From a virus, in the IMG/VR virus record IMGVR_UViG_3300043772_003377, positions 1 to 64,000 of that record: a stretch of DNA of 64,000 nt; one strand, 5' to 3'. The translations under genes were made by a program, and so were the position numbers. The notes under the pieces were generated by a model, which ran no database searches, had not been told where the DNA came from, and worked only from the letters and a program-made list of their open reading frames with translations. Every line of letters begins with the position of its first letter. The first letter of the stretch is position 1. Below, piece by piece: positions 7,139-16,259 of this stretch.

Positions 7139-7174
7139 AAATAAACCCTCGACAAAGTTCGGGGGTTTATTACT
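7139..7174 (+). terminator. Terminator after the UVR gene
   Basis: AATAAACCC ... GGGTTTATT stem extended by CTCGA/TTCGGG with G-T pairs, starting directly after the stop codon. The T run is short. Confidence 0.7.
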
Positions 7175-7190
7175 TTTAAAAGAAAAAAAT

Positions 7191-7436
7191 ATGGGAATAA
7201 AAAAAGAAATTATATCGGGAAGTAAAATTATTAATGAGATAGAATCTAGTAATCTCTCAAAAACCGAATACGATACTGAAACAAAAAAATTAATAGTTGA
7301 ATTTAAAAGTGGGTTAAAATATGAGTACGATGAGATTCCCCACCAATTGTACACTCAATTTAGGATGTCAGAGTCCCAAGGGAAATTTTTCTCAAGTAAG
7401 ATATCGAAAACTTTCAAATATAGAAAATTGACATAA
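7191..7436 (+). CDS. KTSC-domain protein
   Basis: An 81-residue protein that is essentially one KTSC domain. It has ESSNLSKTEYD, then LIVEFKSGLKYEYDEIP and a final SQGKFFSSKI.KTFKYRK. This small domain is common in phages and bacteria and is sometimes fused to lysyl-tRNA synthetase; its function is not established. It follows the terminator of the UVR gene and precedes the cell-wall enzyme. Confidence 0.85.
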   Translation: MGIKKEIISGSKIINEIESSNLSKTEYDTETKKLIVEFKSGLKYEYDEIPHQLYTQFRMSESQGKFFSSKISKTFKYRKLT

Positions 7437-7442
7437 TTGACA

Positions 7443-7450
7443 TATTTATT
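7443..7450 (+). promoter_or_regulatory. Late-type motif TATTTATT before the cell-wall enzyme
   Basis: ATATTTATTTG ends almost at the ATG: only three bases separate the octamer from 7454. If this is a promoter the mRNA would be leaderless or the start site unusually close to the motif. Confidence 0.45.
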
Positions 7451-7453
7451 TGT

Positions 7454-9688
7454 ATGAACGATTTTAACTCAATACTTAAAAGTTTCAATATTCAAGATAA
7501 TTTAAATCCTAAATTTTGGAAAAAATCTGAAAAAGATGAAACAACCAAATTAAATCCCGAAATAAGGAAAAGATTATTAGAAATTGCTCACCAATTCATA
7601 GAATTTCTAAAAGTAGATATTGTTGTGTCTGATATCATAATAACGGGTTCAATTTCTAATTATAATTGGTCTAAATTTTCTGACATTGATTTACATATAA
7701 TGGCGGATTTCGGTCAATTCCCTAAAAAAACATTACCACTTTATGAAGAACTTTTTAAATTAAAAAAGGCGGTGTTTAATGATAAACACGATATTAAAAT
7801 TTATGGTTATGATGTTGAGCTATATGTTCAAGATGATACAGAATCTCACACAAGTACTGGAATTTATTCTGTACTAAACGATGAATGGGTAATTGAACCA
7901 AAAAAAGAAGATTTTAAAGTTAATAAAGAATTAATTAAAGAAAAATCCAAACAATGGATGGATATTATTGACTCTGTTATTGAATCAGCTAAAGATGAAA
8001 ATTTAGAGGATGCAAAAAAAATAATTACTAAATATAAAGAAAAATTAAAAAAATATAGAAGTTGTGGTTTAGAAAAAGGTGGGGAATATTCAGATGAAAA
8101 TCTTGTTTTTAAAGTATTAAGGAGAAATGGTTATGTTGAAAAATTATTTGATTTTGACAATAAAAATATGGATGATAAACTGACTTTAAAGGAGGCGGTT
8201 TTAAATCGACCAATTGATAGCTGGAATATTACAAGTCCTTATGGTCCTAGATGGGGAAAACAACATCATGGGATAGATTTAGGAACACCTTCCGGAACTG
8301 AAATTAAATCACCGTCAGACGGAGTTGTATTAGATGCCGCATTTAAAGATGGTGCTTGTGGAGGTACAATTTATATAGACCATGAAAATGGTTATAAGAC
8401 AAGATATTGTCATGCGAAAGAAATTAATGTAAGTAAAGGTGATAGGGTTAAATCAGGTGAAGTGATAGGTTTAACTGGCGGAGGTAAAGATGATAAAGGA
8501 AGAGGTAATTCACAAGGAGCACATTTACATTTTGAAATGTATAAAGACGGTAAGATAGTCGACCCTCAAAGTATAGAATATTCTAAAGAATTAGTTTATT
8601 CTACAGATGAAGTTAAAGATGAGGAAAAACTTAAAACAATTGATATTGTTAAAACTCTAATTGATAAAAGACAGGAATTTAAAGATAAAACAATTGACGA
8701 TGTTTTAAACACTTATGAAAGTTCTAAATTTTTAGCCAATTTTATTGAAATTCCTCAAAAAAATAAGACATATGAAAATATGAGAAAATACGGTAAAATA
8801 TCTTTTGATGAAGACGTTAAAAAAATTCAAGAGGCTTTACAATATTTGGGGTTTTCATTACCTAAATGGGGAATTGATGGATTATTCGGTCCTGAAACTG
8901 AAAAAGCGGTTAAAGATTTTGAAAAAAAATATGATTTAAAAAATGATGGTAAGGTAGATGGTGAAGATATTAAATATATAATTTCCTTATTATTATTAAA
9001 AGGTTTTAAAGATGTTGAATTAGGTGAATTAAAATATGATTCTGAAACAACAATCAATGGTGATGTAGATTTTAGTAAAGCCGGATTTAATTCTACTCAA
9101 ATAGGTAATATTAACTTAATAATTGATGAGATGAAAAATAAAGGAATAACTAACCCCTACACACAAATTGGTATATTATCTGTAATTGGTAAGGAAAGCG
9201 ATTTTAAATCCTTTAAAGAAATGTCATATTCAAATACATCAAATTCAAGAATAAGACAAATATTTGGAAATAGAGTTTCAAAATATAGTGATTCTGAATT
9301 AAATGATTTTAAAAAAGATGATAGTAAATTTTTTGACCTTGTATATGGTAAAGATTCAGGTGTTAAGTTAGGTAATAACCGGCCAGGTGATGGATGGAAA
9401 TATATTGGTAGAGGATTTAATGGGATCACTGGAAAGTCCAATTATAAAAAATACGGAGATGCTGTTGGTATTGATTTAGTTTCAAATCCGGAATTATTGG
9501 AAGACCCCAAAGTCGCCGCAAAAGCTGCGGTATCATATTTTACTAAAAATAAATCTGTGTCTGAGATACCAAATTTTAACAATAAAGACGAATCGATTAA
9601 ATATTTTTCTGATATAAACGCTGGAGGACAATCAAGTTGGGCTTTAGGTAAAGCCAAAGAATCAGGAGATAGGTTTGAGATTGCGTAA
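7454..9688 (+). CDS. Four-domain protein: nucleotidyltransferase, M23 peptidase, peptidoglycan-binding, GH19-type lysozyme
   Basis: Four domains can be read in order. Residues about 35-200 resemble a nucleotidyltransferase fold with the GS...SDIDLH signature (G65-S66, D77, D79). Residues about 250-380 form an M23/LytM zinc endopeptidase with HHGIDLG, YCHAKE and HLHFE. Residues about 450-515 form a peptidoglycan-binding repeat with GIDGLFGPET. Residues about 545-740 resemble a GH19 lysozyme or chitinase with GDGWKYIGRGFNGITGKSNY. Two lytic activities suggest a cell-wall-degrading virion enzyme or lysin. The N-terminal nucleotidyltransferase is unexpected in such an enzyme. There is no signal peptide. 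A late-type motif lies immediately upstream. Confidence 0.9.
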   Translation: MNDFNSILKSFNIQDNLNPKFWKKSEKDETTKLNPEIRKRLLEIAHQFIEFLKVDIVVSDIIITGSISNYNWSKFSDIDLHIMADFGQFPKKTLPLYEELFKLKKAVFNDKHDIKIYGYDVELYVQDDTESHTSTGIYSVLNDEWVIEPKKEDFKVNKELIKEKSKQWMDIIDSVIESAKDENLEDAKKIITKYKEKLKKYRSCGLEKGGEYSDENLVFKVLRRNGYVEKLFDFDNKNMDDKLTLKEAVLNRPIDSWNITSPYGPRWGKQHHGIDLGTPSGTEIKSPSDGVVLDAAFKDGACGGTIYIDHENGYKTRYCHAKEINVSKGDRVKSGEVIGLTGGGKDDKGRGNSQGAHLHFEMYKDGKIVDPQSIEYSKELVYSTDEVKDEEKLKTIDIVKTLIDKRQEFKDKTIDDVLNTYESSKFLANFIEIPQKNKTYENMRKYGKISFDEDVKKIQEALQYLGFSLPKWGIDGLFGPETEKAVKDFEKKYDLKNDGKVDGEDIKYIISLLLLKGFKDVELGELKYDSETTINGDVDFSKAGFNSTQIGNINLIIDEMKNKGITNPYTQIGILSVIGKESDFKSFKEMSYSNTSNSRIRQIFGNRVSKYSDSELNDFKKDDSKFFDLVYGKDSGVKLGNNRPGDGWKYIGRGFNGITGKSNYKKYGDAVGIDLVSNPELLEDPKVAAKAAVSYFTKNKSVSEIPNFNNKDESIKYFSDINAGGQSSWALGKAKESGDRFEIA

Positions 9689-9729
9689 TCATAAATTAAT
9701 AAATTTTTAAATTATTTAATATTCTAATA

Positions 9730-9737
9730 TATTTATA
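9730..9737 (+). promoter_or_regulatory. Late-type motif TATTTATA
   Basis: Exact octamer within ATATATTTATATAA, 30 bases before the ATG at 9768. It could drive the run of genes leading to the terminase. Confidence 0.55.
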
Positions 9738-9767
9738 TAAAAATAATTTTTTTAAAATTAAACAAAA

Positions 9768-11219
9768 ATGGGAAATTTAAAGCCAATTGGAAGTGAAAAA
9801 CTTCAAGGAATGGATAAAATAAATAGGATAATGGAAATTGCTAGATATAAAGAAAACAAGCCGACCCCTATTAATGAAACATCATCTAACGAATATAGTA
9901 AAGTGTTACCTGATGGTAATAAGTATGAGATAGTTAAAGAAAAAAACGGATATGTTATTAAAAAACAAATATCTGAAAATGTTTCTGACTATGTAGAACC
10001 AATGAAAAATAGAAAGTACTATTCTTCGTATTCCCAAGCGTTAAAAAGATTAAATTTAATTATTAAAGAAGTTAATTCTTTAACAGGTAATAAAAAAAAT
10101 GTTTCATTATTTAACGAAAGTGAACTAGATGAAAAAGAAACTAAATATTACCTTAAATTAGACACTAAAGAACAGGCTGACCCTAACGTGGCACCCGCTC
10201 CGGCACCGGCGCCAGCTCCTGTACCCGCACCATCACCTTCGGAAGAACCTCCTGTTGAGGAGCCTCCTGTAGAAGAACCTATGGATACGGAAGATGTTCC
10301 TGAACCTGATACTGAAGGAGAAGATAAACCTGAAGAAAAAGTTACATTTAAAACCATACAGAAATTAACAGGAAAATTAGGTCAAAAATTAAGAGTACTA
10401 TCTTCAGATGAAGAACAAGAAATGTCATCTAATGATGTCAAATATGTGATAAATTCAATATTATCCGCATTAGATTTAGATAAATTGGAAGATGAAGATA
10501 AAGAACAAATTATGTCCAAATTTGAAAGTGAGGATTTGGGTAATGAGGACAACGTAGACAATAACGTGGAAGATATGGGTGACGAAGAAGTTTCTGTGGA
10601 AGAACCTCAACCACCTTCAGAAGAACCTGCACCTGAAGAAATGGGTGAAGAAACTGAAGATGTTGAGAAAAAATTGATGGGTGTTTTTAGTGAAGATGAG
10701 AACTTTGAGGACGATAGATTTTATAGATTCTTGAAAAATTCAGGACATAAAGAATATGGTGATGATGAAGATGATATTTTAACAAAACCTAAACCAGTAA
10801 CTAGACCTGATATCGATATAGACCCTGATTTCGATCCTTTTAAAAATCCTGACCCTAAAGATGATCCTGAAGCTAGAATGCGTAGCAGAAGAAATAGACA
10901 TAATTATAAAATGTTTGACGATGAAATGGAATCTGATTCATTGTTTTCGGAGTCTAAAGTCGATTCTATTTTAAAAAAATATTTTAAATTAGATGAAAAG
11001 GAGAAAAAAATGTTACAAGAACAAAAACAACCGAATAAAAAAGAATTGATTAAGAAAATTAAACAATTATCTGAAAACATTGTTCAAGAGGTTGCGGTAA
11101 CAAAATTATTAACTGAAAATAAAAATACAAAATTATTAGGTAAAACTAATAAAAATAATATAGTTGTTAAAGTTGGTAATAAAGAAGTAAAAATTTCACC
11201 TGACGGGAATACAATATGA
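9768..11219 (+). CDS. Acidic Pro-rich probable virion protein
   Basis: I do not recognise the family. The protein has a lysine-rich N-terminal third, a long Ala-Pro then Glu-Pro linker (about 141-185), and an acidic middle. A motif PDFDPFKNPDPKDDPEA occurs near residue 350, and the C-terminal end is basic. Almost the same motif occurs near the C-terminus of the protein encoded at 11622-12530, so the two probably share a partner or process. The gene is first in a tight cluster ending with the terminase, with a 4-base ATGA overlap into the next gene. A structural or scaffolding role is plausible but unproven. Confidence 0.8.
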   Translation: MGNLKPIGSEKLQGMDKINRIMEIARYKENKPTPINETSSNEYSKVLPDGNKYEIVKEKNGYVIKKQISENVSDYVEPMKNRKYYSSYSQALKRLNLIIKEVNSLTGNKKNVSLFNESELDEKETKYYLKLDTKEQADPNVAPAPAPAPAPVPAPSPSEEPPVEEPPVEEPMDTEDVPEPDTEGEDKPEEKVTFKTIQKLTGKLGQKLRVLSSDEEQEMSSNDVKYVINSILSALDLDKLEDEDKEQIMSKFESEDLGNEDNVDNNVEDMGDEEVSVEEPQPPSEEPAPEEMGEETEDVEKKLMGVFSEDENFEDDRFYRFLKNSGHKEYGDDEDDILTKPKPVTRPDIDIDPDFDPFKNPDPKDDPEARMRSRRNRHNYKMFDDEMESDSLFSESKVDSILKKYFKLDEKEKKMLQEQKQPNKKELIKKIKQLSENIVQEVAVTKLLTENKNTKLLGKTNKNNIVVKVGNKEVKISPDGNTI

Positions 11220-11632
11220 ATCACTTAATTTATGTTAATGAATTAGGTCCTAATTATAAAGGAGATAATATATATGAATTTATTTTCTCTGATAATTTGG
11301 AAGGTGTCTGGGGAGATTCTTGGGAATCAAAACCGGCAAATGGTTATCCATCACCTCCTGATTTAGAACATATAAAAAAAGTTGGAGTATTAAAAAATAA
11401 TTCATTAACTTTGTCAGTAATTCAGAAATCAGATTGGTTTTCAATGGTCGACTCAATTGATAATGTAATCGCATTATCTTGGGAAAATGACGATAACGAA
11501 ACAAGTGTTAATTTTGACCACGTTAAAAGATTGGTATTTCATTTTGGTGAAACTGAGGAATCTGTTAAAAATAAATTGTATGAACGAGATATTGTTCTTG
11601 AATTTGAAAAAAAAGTAGTATATGAAAAATAA
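11216..11632 (+). CDS. Unknown protein, 138 aa
   Basis: No family recognised. It is acidic, with aromatic-rich segments such as GVWGDSW and KSDWFSMVD, and no membrane segment. The start overlaps the stop of the preceding gene (ATGA) and its own end overlaps the next start, indicating translational coupling within the cluster that leads to the terminase. Confidence 0.75.
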   Translation: MNHLIYVNELGPNYKGDNIYEFIFSDNLEGVWGDSWESKPANGYPSPPDLEHIKKVGVLKNNSLTLSVIQKSDWFSMVDSIDNVIALSWENDDNETSVNFDHVKRLVFHFGETEESVKNKLYERDIVLEFEKKVVYEK

Positions 11633-12530
11633 CGAAAAAAAATTATTCCTTATCAAAAATGGTTTAAGCATAAATTTAATAACCAATTTAAATGAAGGTC
11701 AAGTTAATTCTTTATATAAAAGATTAATTGAATCTAAAAAAGAAGAAAAATGTGGTTGTGGGTGTGATAAAGATACTTGTAAATGTGGTCCTGAATGTAA
11801 AAAATGTGATTGCGGAAAAAAGAAAAAACAAGAAACTAAGGAACAAACACAAGAAAAACAAACCACAAAAACCGTGGTAGGCCCTTTAGGTGGTATTGTT
11901 AATGTTAAGCCCGGTCAAACTAAAGTTAGTTTAAAACCTGTACCTAATCAAACAGGTTCATTTGAGGTTGTTGAAAATGAACAAGAAATAGAAGAAAAAT
12001 CAGTATCTCAGAAACAACAAGAATTTTTTGGTGTTGTTAGAGCAATGCAAAAAGGTAAATTACCTAAAAAAGGTAAAGCCGGTGAATCCGCTGACGAAAT
12101 GTCAAAAAAAGATGTTAAAGATTTTGCATCAACAAAACACAAAGGTTTACCAAAAAGAAAAGAAACTAAAGAAGGTTATTTTGATGCGGTGTCAAACGCA
12201 TATTATAAAAATATGTCAGAAAAAATGAATGAATTACCAATTAACGTAACTTTTGAATCTAAATTAGAAAAAGATATTAATGATATTATTGAGTCTACGT
12301 TATACCCTAAAATGAGTAAAAGAGATTTAATCAATTTAATTAGAGAAAATAGTCCTTTAAATCCTGATACTGAAGAGGAAACAATTACAAAACCAAAAAC
12401 TCCGACTAAACCTGAGATTAACCCTGACTTCGATCCTTTTACAAATCCTGATCCTAAAGATGACCCTGAGGCGGAAGGAAAAGATTTTTTTGTATCAATG
12501 GCTAAAGATATGGGATTAATAAGAAATTAA
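11622..12530 (+). CDS. Cys-rich protein with DUF3008-like region
   Basis: Residues about 43-66 form a metallothionein-like cluster, KCGCGCDKDTCKCGPECKKC, with nine cysteines in about 22 residues counting the next CDCG. This suggests metal binding. Residues about 127-185 resemble DUF3008, with QKQQEFFGVVRAMQKGKLP and a DVKDFASTKHKGLP end. The C-terminal part holds NPDFDPFTNPDPKDDPEA, nearly identical to a stretch in the protein from 9768. The function is unknown; its place before the terminase suggests a virion or assembly protein. Confidence 0.8.
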   Translation: MKNNEKKLFLIKNGLSINLITNLNEGQVNSLYKRLIESKKEEKCGCGCDKDTCKCGPECKKCDCGKKKKQETKEQTQEKQTTKTVVGPLGGIVNVKPGQTKVSLKPVPNQTGSFEVVENEQEIEEKSVSQKQQEFFGVVRAMQKGKLPKKGKAGESADEMSKKDVKDFASTKHKGLPKRKETKEGYFDAVSNAYYKNMSEKMNELPINVTFESKLEKDINDIIESTLYPKMSKRDLINLIRENSPLNPDTEEETITKPKTPTKPEINPDFDPFTNPDPKDDPEAEGKDFFVSMAKDMGLIRN

Positions 12531-12543
12531 AATTTATATTGAG

Positions 12544-14187
12544 ATGAATTTAAATAGTAAAATTAGTGAAATTAAGAAAGTTGGAAAAACTTTAGAAAAA
12601 AAATTAAACAATGAGGGTTTAACTAAAATTGAAAAGAATGTTTTAAATGAAATTAGACAATTCTTATCTGAAGATGTTCCTATGAGTTTTGACCCTGAAG
12701 AAGTTGGCGGAGCAAGACCTAGTAGAGGGGTTCAAAGTAAAATAGAGGGAGGGAAAACTCCTTTAAGTCAATTAGGTCTAACTCAAGAACAAGTTGATTT
12801 TTTCACTTCTGAGGCGTTTAAATCCTCAATAAAGAAAATGGAATCTTTGTTAGGTAATTATTCAGGTGTAGAAAGGTCTTTAAGTACGGCCAATAGAAAT
12901 CTTAAAAAAGATGCTCAAACCGCATTTTCTTCATTATATTCATTAGTGGGAGAACTATTAAATGAATTAACAAGTTTACAATATCAATACCAAACAGAAT
13001 TAGAAGAAATTGCTACCGAAGCGGTTGAAAAGGCGATGGGTATTGACAGAACTTTTTTTGATAAGAAATTAAAATTAGATGGTAAATTTTCAGGTTTTCT
13101 AAGTAAACTTGAAGGAATGAAAAATAGAGTTGAAAATGTATCGGAAGATGAGATTTTAAATAAATTTGCTAATATAGATAAAGAGAAAAAAGAAAAGTTA
13201 GAACAACTTAAAAAAGATTTTGAGGAGATGGGTGCAGATTTTGATGAATCGAAAGCTAAAGAAGCCATCGACTCAACTTTTAAAATGTCAGATGAAACAA
13301 AAAAAGAGGCTAAGAAAGAATTTTCTGACGAAGTTTCAAGAAGGATGATTATTAATTTATTTAGACGAGGAATGTCAATTTATTATGATAATGCTTATGA
13401 AATATGTAAAGACAAAATATTAGCATTACCTGATGGAGAAAGATTATTACAAATCTCAAATATGGTACAACCAATAATGGTTCATTTATATTGGTTATTT
13501 TCTGACATCGGTTCTATAGGTTCTTCAGGTGGAGGTCAAATTGGTCAAATACAAGTAGTCCCCCCAAGTCAACCATCAAGTCAAAATGACGATGAAGATG
13601 AATCATCATTACCTAACGACAAGGAAGATAAAAAACCTGAGACACCACAAGGATCACAACAACCTCAAGGACCATTCGTTATTAGAGCAAGAGCTATGAC
13701 ATTTCCTTTAATTGTTCACGAATTAATTAAAGGTGTCATTATGTTCTTTACTTCTGCGGGCGGAACAGATAATGAAAAAGGTCAATTAGCTAAAAAACAA
13801 GCAACCTCATTAGAAACTGAGGCTTATGATTTAACTTATAGTGAAAAATTTTATGAAGAATTTTATAATTTATTTAAAGAAATTGTTCCTGATGTCCAAG
13901 AACAAAGAGATTTAACTCCATTTGTTTTAAAATTTATTTCTGAAGAGAAATATGAAAAATTATTAGAATTGACAAAATCTTTATTTACTTTAGGATTATC
14001 TTCAGATTTTGCAAAAAGTTATATTGAAAGTTTGGTTGAAAAATCAAGAAAATTAATGAAAACTATGGGTCAAAACCCTTCTTACCTCGAAAAGAAACAA
14101 TATAAATCTCCTGAACCACCTAAAAAAGATGATGAAGAAGAGGATAATTGGGATGAGGATATGAGTTGGTTGGATGACGAAAATTAA
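12544..14187 (+). CDS. Unknown large helical protein before terminase
   Basis: 547 residues, mostly predicted helical with long charged stretches (about 160-290). It also has a flexible Pro/Gln/Asp-rich segment (about 335-375) and an acidic Trp-containing tail (EEDNWDEDMSWLDDEN). The N-terminus contains helices ending in a QFLSE sequence (about residue 43), a possible gp21-type cleavage site. It ends three bases before the terminase start. I cannot assign a family; a head or neck component is possible. Confidence 0.75.
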   Translation: MNLNSKISEIKKVGKTLEKKLNNEGLTKIEKNVLNEIRQFLSEDVPMSFDPEEVGGARPSRGVQSKIEGGKTPLSQLGLTQEQVDFFTSEAFKSSIKKMESLLGNYSGVERSLSTANRNLKKDAQTAFSSLYSLVGELLNELTSLQYQYQTELEEIATEAVEKAMGIDRTFFDKKLKLDGKFSGFLSKLEGMKNRVENVSEDEILNKFANIDKEKKEKLEQLKKDFEEMGADFDESKAKEAIDSTFKMSDETKKEAKKEFSDEVSRRMIINLFRRGMSIYYDNAYEICKDKILALPDGERLLQISNMVQPIMVHLYWLFSDIGSIGSSGGGQIGQIQVVPPSQPSSQNDDEDESSLPNDKEDKKPETPQGSQQPQGPFVIRARAMTFPLIVHELIKGVIMFFTSAGGTDNEKGQLAKKQATSLETEAYDLTYSEKFYEEFYNLFKEIVPDVQEQRDLTPFVLKFISEEKYEKLLELTKSLFTLGLSSDFAKSYIESLVEKSRKLMKTMGQNPSYLEKKQYKSPEPPKKDDEEEDNWDEDMSWLDDEN

Positions 14188-14189
14188 AT

Positions 14190-15953
14190 ATGTCTTTAAC
14201 TAAAGAACAAGTTTTATTAGAATATGTGAAGTGCGTAAAGGACACCCCTTACGCACTTCGTACTTATTTACAAACCTACGATAATACCGTATCAAAATAC
14301 GTTCCATTAGAATTATTCCCAGACCAAATTTCATTACTTGAAGATTTTGAAAAGTATAATGAAAATATTGCGTTAAAATATAGACAGGCTGGAGTATCAA
14401 CGGTTACCGCGGCTTGGGCGTCTAAAAAATTAGTTTTAGCACAAAAAACAAAACCTGAGAAAATACTTATAATTGCAAACAAATTAGACACATCTCAAGA
14501 GATGGCTAATAAAATAAGGACATTCGTTTCTCAATGGCCTTCTTGGACGGGTATTGATTTTTCTCCGGAAAAAAACTCCCAAAAACATTACAAATTAACA
14601 AATAATTGTGAAGTTAAGGCGGTTGCAACATCAAAGGATGCTTTAAGGGGTTTTACACCAACAATACTTATATTTGACGAGGCGGCATTTATCGATGCTG
14701 ATAGTGATTTTTGGGCGGCTTGTATGGCATCACTTTCTACTGGTGGTAAAGTTATTGTTATTTCCACGCCAAATGGGTTTGACCCAATTTACTACGAAAT
14801 TTATGACCAAGCTTTAAGAAGTATGAATGACTTCAAAATTTCTGAAATGTTTTGGTTTAGAGACCCAAGATATACTAAAGATTTATATTTTGTTAAAACT
14901 GACGATATTGTTCATTATCTTTTAAATAAAGAAGACTATAAAAATAATGAAGTTGTTAATTGGTCAAATATTGATTTTGACGATCGAAATTTTGAAGATG
15001 CTAAAAAACTAATGAGTGAAGGTTTTAAACCTTGTTCTGATTGGTTTGAGAGGATGGTTAAAAAATTAAAATTTGACAAACGTAAAGTATCGCAAGAGTT
15101 AGAGTGTAATTTCTTAGGTTCAGGTGATAACGTATTTGATTCAAAATTATTACAAAAAATACACGAGACATATGTTAAAGAACCTGTTAATAGAATGATA
15201 GGTAATTCTCTATGGATATGGAAAGAACCTATTATGGGTCATAGATATGTTATGGGTGTTGATGTTAGTAGAGGAGATAGCGAAGATTTTAGTTGTTTTC
15301 AAATTATCGATTTTGATGAAAGAGAACAAGTTGCCGAATATATCGGAAAATTACCTCCTGATAATATGGCGGAAATTTGTTTTAAATGGGCTAATATGTA
15401 TTCCGCATATATAGTTGTCGATATAACGGGGGGGATGGGTGTATCCACATCTAGAAAACTACAAGAGATGGGATATAAAGATTTATATGTTGATGGTGTT
15501 GATATAACAAATAAATGGAAATACGTTCCAAAATCTGCGGAAAAAATACCAGGAATTAATTTTAACAACAAACGGGTTCAAATAATTGCCTCATATGAAG
15601 AAGCATTAAGACACGATTTTAAAATTTATAGTAATAGATTATTCAATGAAATGAATACATTTATTTATATAAACGGAAGACCCGACCATCAGAAAGGTCA
15701 TCACGATGACTTAATAATGTCAATTTCTATGGCAACATACGTTGCCGAATCTTCTTTTAGTAATTTAACTAAAGTTTCAGAACAAGCCAAAGTTATGATT
15801 GAATCTTGGGCGGTAAGTAATAATGACACAATTACAGAACAAATATCATTCAATCCCGTTATACCTGTTAATACTGATAGGTCAAATCTTAGAAACGAAC
15901 AAATAAGTAAAGACGATTATTTAAAATATTCTTGGTTATTTGGTCGTAGATAA
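14190..15953 (+). CDS. terL: Large terminase subunit (gp17-type)
   Basis: The packaging motor ATPase-nuclease. The N-terminal ATPase shows the variant P-loop YRQAGVST (about 69-76), the Walker B with catalytic Glu ILIFDEAAF (about 165-173) and the coupling motif ISTPNG (about 191-196). The C-terminal RNase-H-like nuclease shows its acidic residues in GVDVSRGD (about 356-363), VVDITGG (about 409-415) and HDDLIMSIS (about 510-518). The length of 587 is normal for T4-type TerL. A strong 11-bp hairpin lies within codons 13-23. No small terminase was recognised nearby. Confidence 0.95.
   Translation: MSLTKEQVLLEYVKCVKDTPYALRTYLQTYDNTVSKYVPLELFPDQISLLEDFEKYNENIALKYRQAGVSTVTAAWASKKLVLAQKTKPEKILIIANKLDTSQEMANKIRTFVSQWPSWTGIDFSPEKNSQKHYKLTNNCEVKAVATSKDALRGFTPTILIFDEAAFIDADSDFWAACMASLSTGGKVIVISTPNGFDPIYYEIYDQALRSMNDFKISEMFWFRDPRYTKDLYFVKTDDIVHYLLNKEDYKNNEVVNWSNIDFDDRNFEDAKKLMSEGFKPCSDWFERMVKKLKFDKRKVSQELECNFLGSGDNVFDSKLLQKIHETYVKEPVNRMIGNSLWIWKEPIMGHRYVMGVDVSRGDSEDFSCFQIIDFDEREQVAEYIGKLPPDNMAEICFKWANMYSAYIVVDITGGMGVSTSRKLQEMGYKDLYVDGVDITNKWKYVPKSAEKIPGINFNNKRVQIIASYEEALRHDFKIYSNRLFNEMNTFIYINGRPDHQKGHHDDLIMSISMATYVAESSFSNLTKVSEQAKVMIESWAVSNNDTITEQISFNPVIPVNTDRSNLRNEQISKDDYLKYSWLFGRR
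14228..14259 (+). repeat. Perfect 11-bp inverted repeat inside terL
   Basis: GAAGTGCGTAA (14228-14238) and TTACGCACTTC (14249-14259) pair around a 10-base centre AGGACACCCC. It is GC-rich for this genome and falls in the first 25 codons of terL. Confidence 0.8.
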
Positions 15954-15961
15954 TATTTATA
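15954..15961 (+). promoter_or_regulatory. Late-type motif TATTTATA
   Basis: ATATTTATA begins on the last base of terL and the octamer ends seven bases before the ATG at 15969. Confidence 0.55.
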
Positions 15962-15968
15962 TAATATT

Positions 15969-16235
15969 ATGGGATTATCAAGAAGAAAAAGAAGCCCCGA
16001 TAGATTTATCGGTGGTAGTAAATTAAATGTACCCGGACAAGGTATTTTTAGTGTTAAATTAATCGATAACGATAAAGAACCTGTAGGTCCTCAGGATAAA
16101 ACCAAATCTCATTCAAGACCAAAACCTGAAACTACAACAACCACAACTACAATACCTGTGGTTGACTATAAACAATTCCAAGATTATGTATTTTTTGAAT
16201 TTATGGATGGAGAACAATATGATTTCCAAAATTAA
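15969..16235 (+). CDS. Small tail-cluster protein with Thr-rich linker
   Basis: An 88-residue protein of unknown family. It has a basic N-terminus (GLSRRKRSPDRF), a run of eight threonines within residues 54-61, and a short C-terminal segment rich in aromatic and acidic residues. It lies between terL and the first tail-fibre gene, with late-type motifs on either side. Confidence 0.7.
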   Translation: MGLSRRKRSPDRFIGGSKLNVPGQGIFSVKLIDNDKEPVGPQDKTKSHSRPKPETTTTTTTIPVVDYKQFQDYVFFEFMDGEQYDFQN

Positions 16236-16237
16236 AA

Positions 16238-16245
16238 TATTTATC
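16238..16245 (+). promoter_or_regulatory. Late-type motif TATTTATC
   Basis: ATATTTATC, a one-base variant, 14 bases before the fibre ATG at 16260. Confidence 0.4.
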
Positions 16246-16259
16246 AATAAAACTTTAAA

